Below, piece by piece: positions 36,009 to 45,420 of a DNA stretch of 49,839 bases; positions within the stretch are counted from its first letter, which is position 1; each line of letters starts with the position of its first letter. Source of the DNA: Betaproteobacteria bacterium (GTDB lineage Bacteria; Pseudomonadota; Gammaproteobacteria; Burkholderiales; Burkholderiaceae_C). Location: positions 1 through 49,839 of the forward strand of contig JANXSZ010000043.1 in assembly GCA_025356445.1 (NCBI GenBank), written 5' to 3'. The notes beneath the pieces are model-generated. The model saw only the letters and a program-made list of their open reading frames with translations. It was not told the origin of the DNA and searched no databases. A program made the position numbers and the translations under genes.

Positions 36009-36584
36009 TTACTGCTTGATGGCTTCGACCTGAACCACCAGCTTCACGGAATCAGAGAAGCCGAAGTTGGAGCCCCAGGTCATGCCCCATTGGCTGCGCT
36101 GGATGGTGGTTTCGAAGTCGCCACCGCAAACTTCGCGCTTGATGCGGGCGTTTTCGTAGCAGTTGAACTTGTTGGCCTTGAGCGTGACGGGCATGGTTTT
36201 GCCCAGAAGCGTCAGCGTACCGGCCACTTCAGACACCTTGTCACCGTTAAAACTGAACTTGTCGCCCACAAACTTCAGCGTGGGGAATTGGGTCACGTTG
36301 AAGAAATCAGCGTTTTGCAGGTGCTTGTCAAACGGAGGCGTACCGGTGGACAGTGATGTCGCGTCAATCGTCAGCTCAACCTTGCCAGTCTTGCCAGCCT
36401 TGTCCAGCTGAACCGTGCCTTCTTTCTTGTCAAAACGGCCCCGGTTGGTGGACGCGCCCATGTGGTCAATCTCGAACGTCACAAAAGTGTGGGTAGGGTC
36501 GATCGCGTAGGTAGCGGATTGGGCTTGGACGACGCCTGCGGACAGGGTGGCGACAGCAGCGAGAGCGAGCAGGGTTTTGCGCAT
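36009..36584 (-). CDS. YceI family periplasmic lipid-binding protein (copy 1)
   Basis: A 191-residue exported YceI-domain protein: signal peptide (MRKTLLALAAVATLSAGVVQ), then the lipocalin-like barrel (TYAIDPTHTFVTFEIDHMG, GRFDKKEGTVQLDKAGKTGK, LKFVGDKFSF). YceI barrels hold a long isoprenoid such as a ubiquinone precursor. The ATG at 36584 gives the signal peptide; the frame is open 24 codons upstream. Third gene of the leftward unit cytochrome b561, YceI, YceI, with a 74-base gap that holds a small TTTCGGTAG direct repeat. Confidence 0.92.
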   Translation of the reverse strand: MRKTLLALAAVATLSAGVVQAQSATYAIDPTHTFVTFEIDHMGASTNRGRFDKKEGTVQLDKAGKTGKVELTIDATSLSTGTPPFDKHLQNADFFNVTQFPTLKFVGDKFSFNGDKVSEVAGTLTLLGKTMPVTLKANKFNCYENARIKREVCGGDFETTIQRSQWGMTWGSNFGFSDSVKLVVQVEAIKQ

Positions 36585-36658
36585 GGTTTCTTTCGGTAGT
36601 TTTCGGTAGTTGCGGGACAGGGGAAATTGGAAAAAAGCAAACAGGGAAGACGGCAAAC

Positions 36659-37225
36659 TTACAGCTTGCCCACGCCACTCAGGGCGAATTTGAACTTGAC
36701 TTGCACATCGTCAGCCACCATCGACGTATCGGCCCATTCGCCTTCGCCAATTTTGAACGCGAGGCGCTTCATCAGCAGCACGCCGGTGGCGGTGGTGACA
36801 GCACCGGCCTGCACCATGGCCACAGGCACCACCACATCACGCACTTGGCCTTTGATGCTGAGCTTGCCTGCCACGTCGTACTTGCCGCCACCCAGCGCCT
36901 TGAAGCTGCTGGACACGAAAGTCGCTTGCGGGAATTTGGCGGTGTTGAACCACGTTGCTTTGGGCAACTCGGCATCGGTCTCGGGCGCACCCAAGGTGGC
37001 GCTGGCGATGTCTACGGTGAAGTTGACTTTGCTGGCGTCCAGCTTGGCGCTGTCAAAGCTGATTTGCGCGTCAAACTTCTTGAAGCGCCCCTCCACAGGC
37101 ACGCCCATTTGCTTGCTGACAAACACAATTTCGCTTTGGGCAGGCACCAGTTTTTGCTGCGCATAGGCACTGAGCGTGGCAACAGAAAGCAAGGTTACGG
37201 CAGACAGTTTTATCAACAGGTTCAT
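36659..37225 (-). CDS. YceI family periplasmic protein (copy 2)
   Basis: A 188-residue YceI-domain protein: signal peptide (KLSAVTLLSVATLSAYAQQ), then QSEIVFVSKQMGVPVEGRF, AELPKATWFNTAKFPQATFV and DVQVKFKFALSGVGKL. It is clearly diverged from copy 1, so an old duplication or separate origin. ATG 37225 is preferred to a TTG one codon upstream. It follows the cytochrome b561 gene by 27 bases and is probably co-transcribed; pairing of YceI with cytochrome b561 is common. Confidence 0.92.
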   Translation of the reverse strand: MNLLIKLSAVTLLSVATLSAYAQQKLVPAQSEIVFVSKQMGVPVEGRFKKFDAQISFDSAKLDASKVNFTVDIASATLGAPETDAELPKATWFNTAKFPQATFVSSSFKALGGGKYDVAGKLSIKGQVRDVVVPVAMVQAGAVTTATGVLLMKRLAFKIGEGEWADTSMVADDVQVKFKFALSGVGKL

Positions 37226-37252
37226 CAATTTCTTTCGTTCAATGTCGTTACA

Positions 37253-37825
37253 TCAAGATTTGCCAAACCACATGCGGCCAACCAGGCCATCGCGGTCGAT
37301 CAGTTGGTGCTTCAGCGCAGCCGCCACGTGCAAGACGATCAGCCCGGCCAGCGCCCAGGCGGCAAAACGGTGGAAGGGTTTGATGAGCACCGCCAAATCC
37401 TTGTCCACCGCCAGCAAATCAGGCAAGGGCAGCACACCGAACACCACAATCGGAAACCCTGCGGCCGAGCTGTACGCCCAACCGATCAACGGCACTATAA
37501 AAAACAGAGCATACAAAGCCATGTGGGTACCGTGGTGCGCCCAATGCTGCCACGCCGGCATGGCGTTGGTGATGGCCGCAGGCAACGCTGGCGGCTTGTG
37601 CGTCAAGCGCCACAGCAAACGCAGCACAGACAGCGTCAAAATCGTGATACCAGCCCATTTGTGCCAGTTGTACAGTTTGAGCCTCGCTGGCGAAAACGGC
37701 AGCCCGGCCATGTACGTGCCCACCACCAACAAACCGAGCAGGCTCAAGCCCAAAACCCAATGCAGCACGATGGCCACACTGGAATACCGGGCGGGCGTGT
37801 TGAACGAAGCATAAGGTGATGACAT
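37253..37825 (-). CDS. Cytochrome b561
   Basis: A 190-residue, four-helix di-haem membrane protein. Candidate haem ligands: His22 (VLHWVLG), His55 (NWHKWAGI), and histidines in KPFHRFAAW and IVLHVAAAL; the central HWAHHGTH loop also fits the family. It transfers electrons between quinone and small oxidants such as superoxide. ATG 37825 is chosen because it precedes the first helix; the open frame extends 15 codons further to a TTG. First gene of the unit with two YceI proteins. Confidence 0.92.
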   Translation of the reverse strand: MSSPYASFNTPARYSSVAIVLHWVLGLSLLGLLVVGTYMAGLPFSPARLKLYNWHKWAGITILTLSVLRLLWRLTHKPPALPAAITNAMPAWQHWAHHGTHMALYALFFIVPLIGWAYSSAAGFPIVVFGVLPLPDLLAVDKDLAVLIKPFHRFAAWALAGLIVLHVAAALKHQLIDRDGLVGRMWFGKS

Positions 37826-37916
37826 AGGGTGTGGGCTTGTGCGACAGTGCGTGCCAAACAGTTGTTTCAAGTGGCAGTTTAGTGAATCGACTGCTGAAGA
37901 AGTTCACTTTATTTGT

Positions 37917-37947
37917 CCAATCAGTTCAAAAAATTTGAACTGATTGG
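37917..37947. promoter_or_regulatory. 31-bp perfect palindrome between divergent genes
   Basis: Arms CCAATCAGTTCAAA and TTTGAACTGATTGG, 14 bp each, around AAA. It lies between the leftward cytochrome b561 gene and the rightward ABC ATPase and includes the only upstream start-like codon (TTG 37944) of the latter. No U-tract, so an operator or mRNA leader hairpin is more likely than a terminator. Confidence 0.55.
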
Positions 37948-38618
37948 CCCTGAAGCCTGAAGCACCCACCAAGGACCCCACCATCAAACCCCAACCCCCC
38001 ACCATCCTCTTGCAAGCCGATCGCCTGTGCTTGCACTTTCCCCAGCATGAATTGTTCTCGCAGCTGTCCCTCGGCATACCACCCGGCGTCACGCTGGTGC
38101 GCGGCGACGAAGGCTGTGGCAAAACCACGCTGCTGCGTGTGCTGGCAGGCGAATTGCCGGCACAGTCAGGCGAGTTGCAGCTCAACGGCCTTCACCTGAA
38201 GGCCTCGCCAGACGCCTACCAGCAGCAGGTCTTTTGGGCCAACCCGCGCTCAGAGGCGTGGGAGCAAACCTCACCCGCAGACTATTTCCTGTCGCTGCCC
38301 CGCCGTTACCCCTCGTTTGACACACGGCGTGCCACAGAACTGGCCAACGGTCTGGGACTGACGCCGCATCTGCACAAACCGATGTACATGCTCTCCACCG
38401 GCTCCAAGCGCAAAGTCTGGCTGGCGGCCGCCTTTGCGTCGGGCGCCACCGTGACCCTGCTGGACGACCCGTTTGCAGCGCTGGACAAAGCCTCCATTGG
38501 GTTTGTGCTGGCCCTGCTCAGAGAGGGATCGCAGCACCCCACGCGGGCCTGGGTGGTCGCAGGCTACGAAGCCCCAGTGGATGTGCTGCTGGCGGAGGTC
38601 ATCGAACTGGGAGCATGA
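37944..38618 (+). CDS. Orphan ABC-type ATPase with degenerate motifs
   Basis: A 224-residue ABC nucleotide-binding domain. Walker A GDEGCGKTTLL is intact; the signature reads LSTGSKRKV instead of LSGGQ; Walker B is VTLLDDPFAALD with Asp where the catalytic Glu is expected; the switch-His position reads VVAGYEAP, without His. No permease lies beside it. There is no ATG near the N-terminus: the possible starts are TTG 37944, directly after an in-frame TGA, or TTG 38010, which would cut into the first strand. Catalysis may be weak. Transport, or a non-transport ABC role, cannot be distinguished. Confidence 0.72.
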   Translation: MALKPEAPTKDPTIKPQPPTILLQADRLCLHFPQHELFSQLSLGIPPGVTLVRGDEGCGKTTLLRVLAGELPAQSGELQLNGLHLKASPDAYQQQVFWANPRSEAWEQTSPADYFLSLPRRYPSFDTRRATELANGLGLTPHLHKPMYMLSTGSKRKVWLAAAFASGATVTLLDDPFAALDKASIGFVLALLREGSQHPTRAWVVAGYEAPVDVLLAEVIELGA

Positions 38619-38648
38619 CAGGGAAAATGACAGGGGAGAATCGTACCC

Positions 38649-38993
38649 ATGACAAACCCATCCCCACCCTGCCCTCAATGCACCCAGGACAACACCTACC
38701 CCGATGCCGACAACTTCGTCTGCGCCGACTGCGGCCATGAATGGCCCCAAGCAGCGGTGGCCCACACCGATGACGAAGCCGATACCGTGGTCAAAGACGC
38801 CAACGGCCAAGTGCTCGCCGATGGCGATGCCGTCGTCCTCATCAAAGACCTGAAGGTGAAAGGCTCGTCCACCGTCCTGAAAATGGGCACCAAAGTCAAA
38901 AGCATCCGCTTGGTCGGCGGCGACCATGAGGTGGACTGCAAGATGGACGCGGGCAGCTTCATGCTCAAAGCCTGCTTTTTGAAGAAGGTTTGA
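38649..38993 (+). CDS. PhnA/YjdM family zinc-ribbon protein
   Basis: A 114-residue protein with an N-terminal zinc ribbon (PPCPQCTQDNTY and VCADCGHEW) and the conserved PhnA domain (DANGQVLADGDAVVLIKDLK, VKGSSTVLKMGTKVKSIRLV). Despite the historical name, the family is not proven to act in phosphonate use. GGGGAG lies nine bases before the ATG. It follows the ABC ATPase by 30 bases and may share its transcript. Confidence 0.9.
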   Translation: MTNPSPPCPQCTQDNTYPDADNFVCADCGHEWPQAAVAHTDDEADTVVKDANGQVLADGDAVVLIKDLKVKGSSTVLKMGTKVKSIRLVGGDHEVDCKMDAGSFMLKACFLKKV

Positions 38994-39069
38994 GCATCCC
39001 CCGTCAACGCCCTCACCGTTGACGCCGTGATAATGCGCCCAAGAACATATCTCAGGGACGGGATAACCA

Positions 39070-40917
39070 TTGGCAACCTTCATACCAGCGCTGAGTGCCT
39101 GCACCTCACGCATGACCAGCGGCGAACGCCGCCTGGCCGAACGGCTGGAAACAAAGCTCGACGACGACTACTGGCTTTGGTACGACGTGCCCATGGGGCC
39201 GCGCAACACCCACCCCGACTTTTGCGTGATGCACCCGCGCCGTGGCATTCTGGTGCTGGAGGTGAAAGACTGGAAGCCCAGCACCGTCCAGCAAGCCGAC
39301 AAGCAAAACTGGGAAATCATCCCTGACGGCATTCCCAAGACCGTCGTCAACCCATTGGAGCAAGCGCGCCAATATGCCCACCAGGTCGTGAAGGCGCTGG
39401 AACGCGACGCGCAGCTGGTGCAGCCCAACGGCCCGCACGCAGGCAAGCTGGCCTTTTCGTGGAGCTACGGTGTGGTGCTTACCAACATCACCCGCAAGCA
39501 GTTTGAAGCAGCCGAACTGCACCATGCTATTGAGCCGCACCGCGTGCTGTGCCAGGACGAAATGCTGGAGAGCGTGGGGGCTGAAGACCTGCAAAGCCGA
39601 CTGTGGGACATGTTCCCTTACATGATGCGCGGCGTGATGAGCCTGCCGCAAATGGACCGCGTGCGCTGGATCATGTTCCCCCAAGTGCGCGTGCAAGCAC
39701 AAGACTCACTGTTTGACGACAACGACACAGAGGCCGAACTGCCCAGCATCATGCGCGTGATGGACATCCAGCAAGAGCAGCTGGCCCGTAGCCTGGGCGA
39801 CGGCCACCGCGTCATCCACGGCGTAGCGGGCTCAGGCAAGACCATGATCCTGGGCTACCGCGCGGAGTACCTGGCCCAGGCCAGTACCGCCAGCAGCAAG
39901 CCCATCCTCATCCTCTGCTTTAACGAGCCACTGGGCGTGAAGCTGCACAGCGTGATCGAGGCCAAAGGGCTGAGCGACCGGGTGCATGTGCGGCATTTTC
40001 ACAAGTGGTGCCGCGACCAACTGGTGGCCTATGGTCAAACCCTGCCCGCCTACAACATGCCGGTGGACTTGAAGATGGTGGACATGGTGCAACGCGTGAT
40101 CAACGCCGTAGACCGCCAACAAATCCCCAGCGGCCAATACCAAGCCGTGCTGATCGACGAAGGCCACGACTTCGCGCCCGAGTGGCTCAAGCTGGTGACG
40201 CAGATGGTGGACCCGACCACCAACTGCCTGCTGGTGCTGTACGACGACGCGCAAAGCATTTACGAACGCCGAACCTCACGTGACGGCAGCAAGCCGTTCA
40301 GCTTCAAGAGCGTGGGCATTCAGGTGCAGGGCCGCACCACCATCCTGAGGATCAACTACCGCAACACCAAGCAGATTCTTCAAACCGCCAGCCTTGTCGC
40401 TGCCGACCTCTTGACCGCAGAAGAGAAAGACGACAACGCTGAAAATGGTGACGGTGTGCCCCTGCTCAAGCCCATCAGCTGCGGGCGCGAGGGCGAGGCC
40501 CCGCGCATCATCCGCCTGCCCAGCCTGCGCGACGAAGCCTTTGCCATCGCCGACGAAATGCGCAGCGCCCACCAGGAAGGCCACGCCTGGGGCGACATGG
40601 CCATCCTGTGTGCCGACTATTCCACGATGGACATCTGCGCGCAGGCCTTGGCGCAACGCAGCTTGCCCTTCAACGTGCGCCTGAGAGCGGGTGACTTCGC
40701 CCCTGGCGCCAACGCCATTCAGGTGATGACCATGAAGGTCAGCAAAGGGCTAGAGTTCCCCGTGGTGGCGCTACCCGGCGTGGGGCATATGCCTGCGCCG
40801 GGGGAGGATGAGAAGGAAGCGGCACGGGTGTTTTATGTGGCGGCGACGAGGGCTACGCATCGGTTGGTCATTGGGATGGGAAGAGGAGGATCATTCGGAC
40901 GGCGGTTGGTTGTATGA
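39070..40917 (+). CDS. NERD nuclease-domain / UvrD-type helicase
   Basis: A 615-residue fusion. Residues about 15-130 form a NERD (PD-(D/E)XK-like) domain with THPDFCVMHPRRGILVLEVK, giving the Asp and Glu-x-Lys of the active site. The rest is an SF1A helicase: Walker A GVAGSGKT (about 254), DExx box LIDEGHDF, YDDAQSIY, INYRNTKQI, TMKVSKGLEFPVVALP and FYVAATRATHRL. TTG 39070 is the preferred start: a GGGA-rich stretch precedes it and it yields the family-like ATFIPALSACTSR; ATG 39112 is the alternative. Such proteins are linked to DNA repair or anti-phage roles. It converges with the giant helicase, 18 bases apart. Confidence 0.9.
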   Translation: MATFIPALSACTSRMTSGERRLAERLETKLDDDYWLWYDVPMGPRNTHPDFCVMHPRRGILVLEVKDWKPSTVQQADKQNWEIIPDGIPKTVVNPLEQARQYAHQVVKALERDAQLVQPNGPHAGKLAFSWSYGVVLTNITRKQFEAAELHHAIEPHRVLCQDEMLESVGAEDLQSRLWDMFPYMMRGVMSLPQMDRVRWIMFPQVRVQAQDSLFDDNDTEAELPSIMRVMDIQQEQLARSLGDGHRVIHGVAGSGKTMILGYRAEYLAQASTASSKPILILCFNEPLGVKLHSVIEAKGLSDRVHVRHFHKWCRDQLVAYGQTLPAYNMPVDLKMVDMVQRVINAVDRQQIPSGQYQAVLIDEGHDFAPEWLKLVTQMVDPTTNCLLVLYDDAQSIYERRTSRDGSKPFSFKSVGIQVQGRTTILRINYRNTKQILQTASLVAADLLTAEEKDDNAENGDGVPLLKPISCGREGEAPRIIRLPSLRDEAFAIADEMRSAHQEGHAWGDMAILCADYSTMDICAQALAQRSLPFNVRLRAGDFAPGANAIQVMTMKVSKGLEFPVVALPGVGHMPAPGEDEKEAARVFYVAATRATHRLVIGMGRGGSFGRRLVV

Positions 40918-40935
40918 AAGCGATCCGCCCCCTGA

Positions 40936-43900
40936 TCAAAACAAATCACTTTGCTCAGCCATCTCCAATTTGACTTGGGCAGCAATCCGCAACAGTTCTT
41001 CATGGATGGTGTTCGTTGGCAGTTCCAGATTACTTTCTACGATTGGTTGAATATTCAACTGCGCAAGTCGCTGCCACATCAACTCTAAAGCGGTATCTGG
41101 ATCGCGGAAAAAGAGGCTACCCCGAATTCTGTGAAAACGCCACCCCAATCGTTCCAGCACCGCTTGCCGCGCGAGGTCTTCAGCGATTTTTTCTGCGCCC
41201 GAATGCCACCTCTCTCCATCACATTCGATCGCGAGTTTTCGCCCTTCATACTCAACCACCATGTCGATACGGTAGTAACCAACCGAGTATTGAGTTTTAA
41301 CTTTATAGCCGCGTTTAAGAAGCTCATCCAAAACAAGCCGCTCGAATTCCGACTCGGTCCCATTTTCCGAACCATCATCGTAAATGTTTTGAGCTTCAAC
41401 GTGTGCGTACTCCAAGAGTTCACGTCGAATGTCATCTGGTTTGAGGTCTGAGAGGTGGTCCATCGAATGAAGAACCCACATTTGATTTTGCGCCCTGCTA
41501 GCTGCTACGTTATAGCGCTTTTTGATGCTCTCACTTGGACCGTCGCCTACCTTACGCATCGGGCCGTCACCTTCATTGCTATCCACCATTGATAGCAACA
41601 TGACATCCCGCTCGTCTCCTTGAAATTGAGCAGCGTTGCCGCAAATTATTTTGCGTGTCTCAATTTCAGCAACCGGAATGTGCCTGTTCAGCAGATCTTC
41701 AATATATTTCGCTTGATCGTCCCCAAGTAGCGATACAACGCCAATGCTTCGTCCGGCATAGCTTGGATGCCTGCACATTCCGCCAATCAAAGAAACAATT
41801 TCAAGAGCTTCTTCCTTGTTAATTTTTTGTCCAGGCTCTCGTGAACCATGGATGCGATGAGGGACTACGGCGCGCAAACTCGACGAGCTTGGATCTCGAA
41901 GTGGCTTGATTTTCCCGTCGTAGCTAAGTCGATTACTAAAACCAATAATCGCAGGCAGACAGCGGAAGTGCTCGGTCAAACTCAACATGCCGGAGGCAGT
42001 CCACCGGCTCATGTCATACAGCGACAGTTTCCCATCGTAAAGCACAGTGTTTGGGAATCCTTCAAGATATTGATGTTGAAGTGATCTAGAAACAGCCAAG
42101 TCTTCGCCAACGGCGTCGGGACTAACCTGTTCGTGGTCTCCAACTACAACAACCTTTTTCCCCATATACGCAGCCAACAGTCCGCCGATACCTGCCTGGC
42201 TTGCTTCGTCAATAATGACTACGTCAAAGCGACTATCTTGCACATTTAGACTGCGAAAAACTTCCGCCAAAGGCATGATCCAAACGGGAACTGCTTGTTG
42301 CCCTTCTTTTAACTGCGTGCGTGCTTCAGTGCGATAGATGTCAACATTTTTCCCGGTCCCTTTGCCAATTTTTCGCATGGTATCCAACCACCCGACCAAA
42401 TGCAGCCGGAATTTCTCCGCGATAGACAATTGGCTGGCCCAGCAACGTGCGGCTATCAAATCACCAGTGACCGTGTTCAACGCAGTCGTGAGCTGCTGGA
42501 GGTCATTTGCAATACGTTCTGCATCTAACTCCGAGCGATGAATCAATTCATCGTTGAGCTGACGCCAACGCCATGCCAAGCTAGGATCGCATCCATCCGC
42601 CAGGGGACCGTCGAAACCGGGGACTCGACAGCGAAGCGCGCGACTCCACGTTTCCGCGCCCTGCTCGATTTTTTGCAGCAACTGATTGCGCAGCTTGAAA
42701 TCTGTATCTAGTGCCTGAAGGCGCTCAAGCTCGGCGTAGGCTCTTTTGTAATCAGAAAGCTGCTCCATGATCAGTGCGTCTCTGATTTCCGATACGACCC
42801 CAGAAACCGCGCATGGGAATTCCTTCTGTATACGTCCAGCAGTGGCGACTAGCTCTGCCCGAAGTTCAACAGCCCGCAATTGGGCAATTTGTCCCTCCCA
42901 CTCAGGAAGAAGATGATTTTTAACGAGCAGCATTGCCCGAGCCAGCTGTGGTTGTCCACCTAGCTGAGGAGGCACATGGGACTCCACCTCTAACCAGGGG
43001 AGTCCGAGTGCTGTAGATGCTGTAACTAGTGGATGCCAGCAACGGCTAAACCATCCGAGCGAATCGTCAACATACCGAAGCCAGTCGCGTGCCGTATCTT
43101 CAGGTTTATCGATCGGCAATTCGGGGCCACCCAATATCCCCACTTGTCGCTCCCACCGCCGTCGCAGCTGCTCTCGCGCGAGATGCAATTCCAAGGTCAA
43201 GAGGAGCGCCGTGAAATGATCCGCTTGCGTCGGCTTCTGGTCATTACATCTTGCTTGCTCAAGAAACGGCTTCCAACTCCCATTGAGATGAACTCGTATC
43301 GGAATTTGCAGTGCTTTTAGACCACCACCCTGAGCGAGATGCGTTGCTATTTCCTTCAACGTTGCCAGGCTACTGTCGACCAATAATTGGTCTGGCAGAA
43401 ACGGAGCATGATTCAACAACACACTACGTGCTGCGTTCAGATGCGTATGGACTCTTGTCGTGAAGCTGTGAAGTTCAGTCCAAACAGGAGAGGTGGTGGT
43501 TGACGACCCTTCCTCCACCAAACCAAGCAACCAATCGCCTGACTGGGTGATGCGCATCAAATCATGCTTAGCGTTTTGTGCAAGTCCGACCAGCGTGTTC
43601 AGAGTTTCCTTGGTTACGTTGAAAGTTTCCCAAATGGGATTGACCACTTTTTGTGCAATCCTTTCACATTCATGCAACTCTTTCAATTTGTTCTGAAACT
43701 GTGCGACGCTAGGTAAATGCCCAATCGTTGGCAGACCGTTCGCCAGTTGCAATTCATCGCTTGCGCCGATTCTTGTCTGACTTGCATACAGCCACTTCAC
43801 ATCCGCCACAGAAATTGGAATCACTTTTCCCAGTTCAGATGATTTTAGTGGCCCGGGAATCCAGGTGTGTGTAGAGGCACCCGCCCGAACTTCACGCGCC

Positions 43901-45420
43901 GCTCGCGAAGGATCGGTCGTCTCGCCGCCAACAACGACAGGCTCATATTCACGACGAATGCATAAACGTAGTGAAACTCGCGCCTGCTGAATTTTCCGCA
44001 AAATGTCGTTCCGGTCGCGCTCAAAGCGTTGTGCATTTTGCGCAACGCTAGATGTGCCTTGCTGCATACGCTCGGCAATGGCTTGGACGGCATGTTCGAG
44101 TTCTCGGCGGCTGCGCGAAGCATCATCGAGCACGCTAACGCATAGTGATTGAATATTGGCCGGAACTTTGTCTCTCAGTACCCGCAACGCTTTAGAAGTA
44201 TGACTTGTGACAAGTACTCGTTTTCCTTGGGATAGCAAGTGGCCAAGCAAATTGGCAATGGTGTGCGTCTTGCCTGTGCCCGGCGGTCCTTGAACAAGCA
44301 CCACATCTTTACTCTCAAGTTGCCGAGCAAGCTGCAATTGCTCAAGGTTTGCGGGAAGAGCGAAAAGAATTTTCTCATCTTCGTTCGCCACGAAATCGGG
44401 CGAGGTGATGTCCTCTTCATTTGACGCGGTTGGTGGCACGGAGCCGACGAGTCGAAGCAAATACGGTGGCAAGTCTTGTGCTTGGCGTTGTGCCAGATCG
44501 GCTAAAACAGCGGTAGCTGCTCTGGCGGGCCATCCACCTCTGTCACGTAAAAATATTACTGGTGCAACGGCCATTTCAATAGTCGCAAGGCCAGGTTGAT
44601 TGCGAAGCCAATCCCTCATGCCATCTATCGTTACGGAAGTTTGTGAATCAATTGGGTGAAGGTGTTGCAAGGTATCACGCCAGTGACCCGACGGAGCCAA
44701 ATCAATCTGAAGCTCCGCCAGAGGCTCTGCGTACAGTTCAGTCGGTCGTTCAGTCTCAAGCAGGGTAAAACAATTTTGTCGGCTGTCGAACTCAATATCT
44801 AGCGGCTTGATGACTAACGGGTGGCAATATCGTTGATTCGGTGATTGGTGAATAAACACTCCAGCCCCTAGTACCAGCTCTACTTGCTCAGACCGTTTTT
44901 GCAATTCAGCGCGGACGGCTTGTAGCTTAGAAAATAAGACTCGTACTGGATCGTGCCGACGCTGATCAGTGGCCCATTTTTCCCGGCGTAACCACCAAGC
45001 ATCCCAGGTTGATTTGCGTTTCGGATCATCCGAAAAACGAACAATTTGATTGACACTTTGCTTGTTGGGAATCGTTTTCTCTTCGACATGCCGCGCAGGT
45101 TCGCTATAGCGCTCCCAACCCGGCAACAACCAGTCTCTTGTGATTTCGGGCGGCGGCTCGCAAGGCACGGGTGGGCAAATTTTTACGCGTAAAAGCCATT
45201 CACGCTTCTCCTCGCTGCCACTCCAGTACTCAACCCACTCACTCAAGTTGGGCAAGGCCAAATACTCAATCTGCAAATCGGCTGCAGGTTGCTCGGAAAG
45301 CTGTCGTTTTATCGGGTTGCGTGCGTTGGTGAATGCGCGGATAAATTGAAATAATCTTTCAACTTTTGATTTGCCATCAAACGCTGCGGCTGAGATTGTA
45401 GGATCATTCATAAGCGCCAT
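40936..45420 (-). CDS. Giant SF1 helicase with C-terminal Vsr-like nuclease domain
   Basis: A 1494-residue protein. After an N-terminal region of about 350 residues comes an Upf1/AAA_11-AAA_12-type SF1 helicase: Walker A VLVQGPPGTGKTHTIANLL, a long helical insertion of some 600 residues, DExx box VVIIDEASQAGIGG, VVVVGDHEQVSPDAVG, LTEHFRC, FQGDERDVMLLSMV and RYNVAASRAQNQMWV. The C-terminus (about 1350-1450) is a Vsr/MTES_1575-like nuclease, YRIDMVVEYEGRKLAIECDG followed by ERWH. Helicase-nuclease fusions of this kind are typical of anti-phage systems. G+C is clearly lower than in flanking genes, suggesting transfer. ATG 45420 or 45411 may be the start. Confidence 0.88.
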   Translation of the reverse strand: MALMNDPTISAAAFDGKSKVERLFQFIRAFTNARNPIKRQLSEQPAADLQIEYLALPNLSEWVEYWSGSEEKREWLLRVKICPPVPCEPPPEITRDWLLPGWERYSEPARHVEEKTIPNKQSVNQIVRFSDDPKRKSTWDAWWLRREKWATDQRRHDPVRVLFSKLQAVRAELQKRSEQVELVLGAGVFIHQSPNQRYCHPLVIKPLDIEFDSRQNCFTLLETERPTELYAEPLAELQIDLAPSGHWRDTLQHLHPIDSQTSVTIDGMRDWLRNQPGLATIEMAVAPVIFLRDRGGWPARAATAVLADLAQRQAQDLPPYLLRLVGSVPPTASNEEDITSPDFVANEDEKILFALPANLEQLQLARQLESKDVVLVQGPPGTGKTHTIANLLGHLLSQGKRVLVTSHTSKALRVLRDKVPANIQSLCVSVLDDASRSRRELEHAVQAIAERMQQGTSSVAQNAQRFERDRNDILRKIQQARVSLRLCIRREYEPVVVGGETTDPSRAAREVRAGASTHTWIPGPLKSSELGKVIPISVADVKWLYASQTRIGASDELQLANGLPTIGHLPSVAQFQNKLKELHECERIAQKVVNPIWETFNVTKETLNTLVGLAQNAKHDLMRITQSGDWLLGLVEEGSSTTTSPVWTELHSFTTRVHTHLNAARSVLLNHAPFLPDQLLVDSSLATLKEIATHLAQGGGLKALQIPIRVHLNGSWKPFLEQARCNDQKPTQADHFTALLLTLELHLAREQLRRRWERQVGILGGPELPIDKPEDTARDWLRYVDDSLGWFSRCWHPLVTASTALGLPWLEVESHVPPQLGGQPQLARAMLLVKNHLLPEWEGQIAQLRAVELRAELVATAGRIQKEFPCAVSGVVSEIRDALIMEQLSDYKRAYAELERLQALDTDFKLRNQLLQKIEQGAETWSRALRCRVPGFDGPLADGCDPSLAWRWRQLNDELIHRSELDAERIANDLQQLTTALNTVTGDLIAARCWASQLSIAEKFRLHLVGWLDTMRKIGKGTGKNVDIYRTEARTQLKEGQQAVPVWIMPLAEVFRSLNVQDSRFDVVIIDEASQAGIGGLLAAYMGKKVVVVGDHEQVSPDAVGEDLAVSRSLQHQYLEGFPNTVLYDGKLSLYDMSRWTASGMLSLTEHFRCLPAIIGFSNRLSYDGKIKPLRDPSSSSLRAVVPHRIHGSREPGQKINKEEALEIVSLIGGMCRHPSYAGRSIGVVSLLGDDQAKYIEDLLNRHIPVAEIETRKIICGNAAQFQGDERDVMLLSMVDSNEGDGPMRKVGDGPSESIKKRYNVAASRAQNQMWVLHSMDHLSDLKPDDIRRELLEYAHVEAQNIYDDGSENGTESEFERLVLDELLKRGYKVKTQYSVGYYRIDMVVEYEGRKLAIECDGERWHSGAEKIAEDLARQAVLERLGWRFHRIRGSLFFRDPDTALELMWQRLAQLNIQPIVESNLELPTNTIHEELLRIAAQVKLEMAEQSDLF

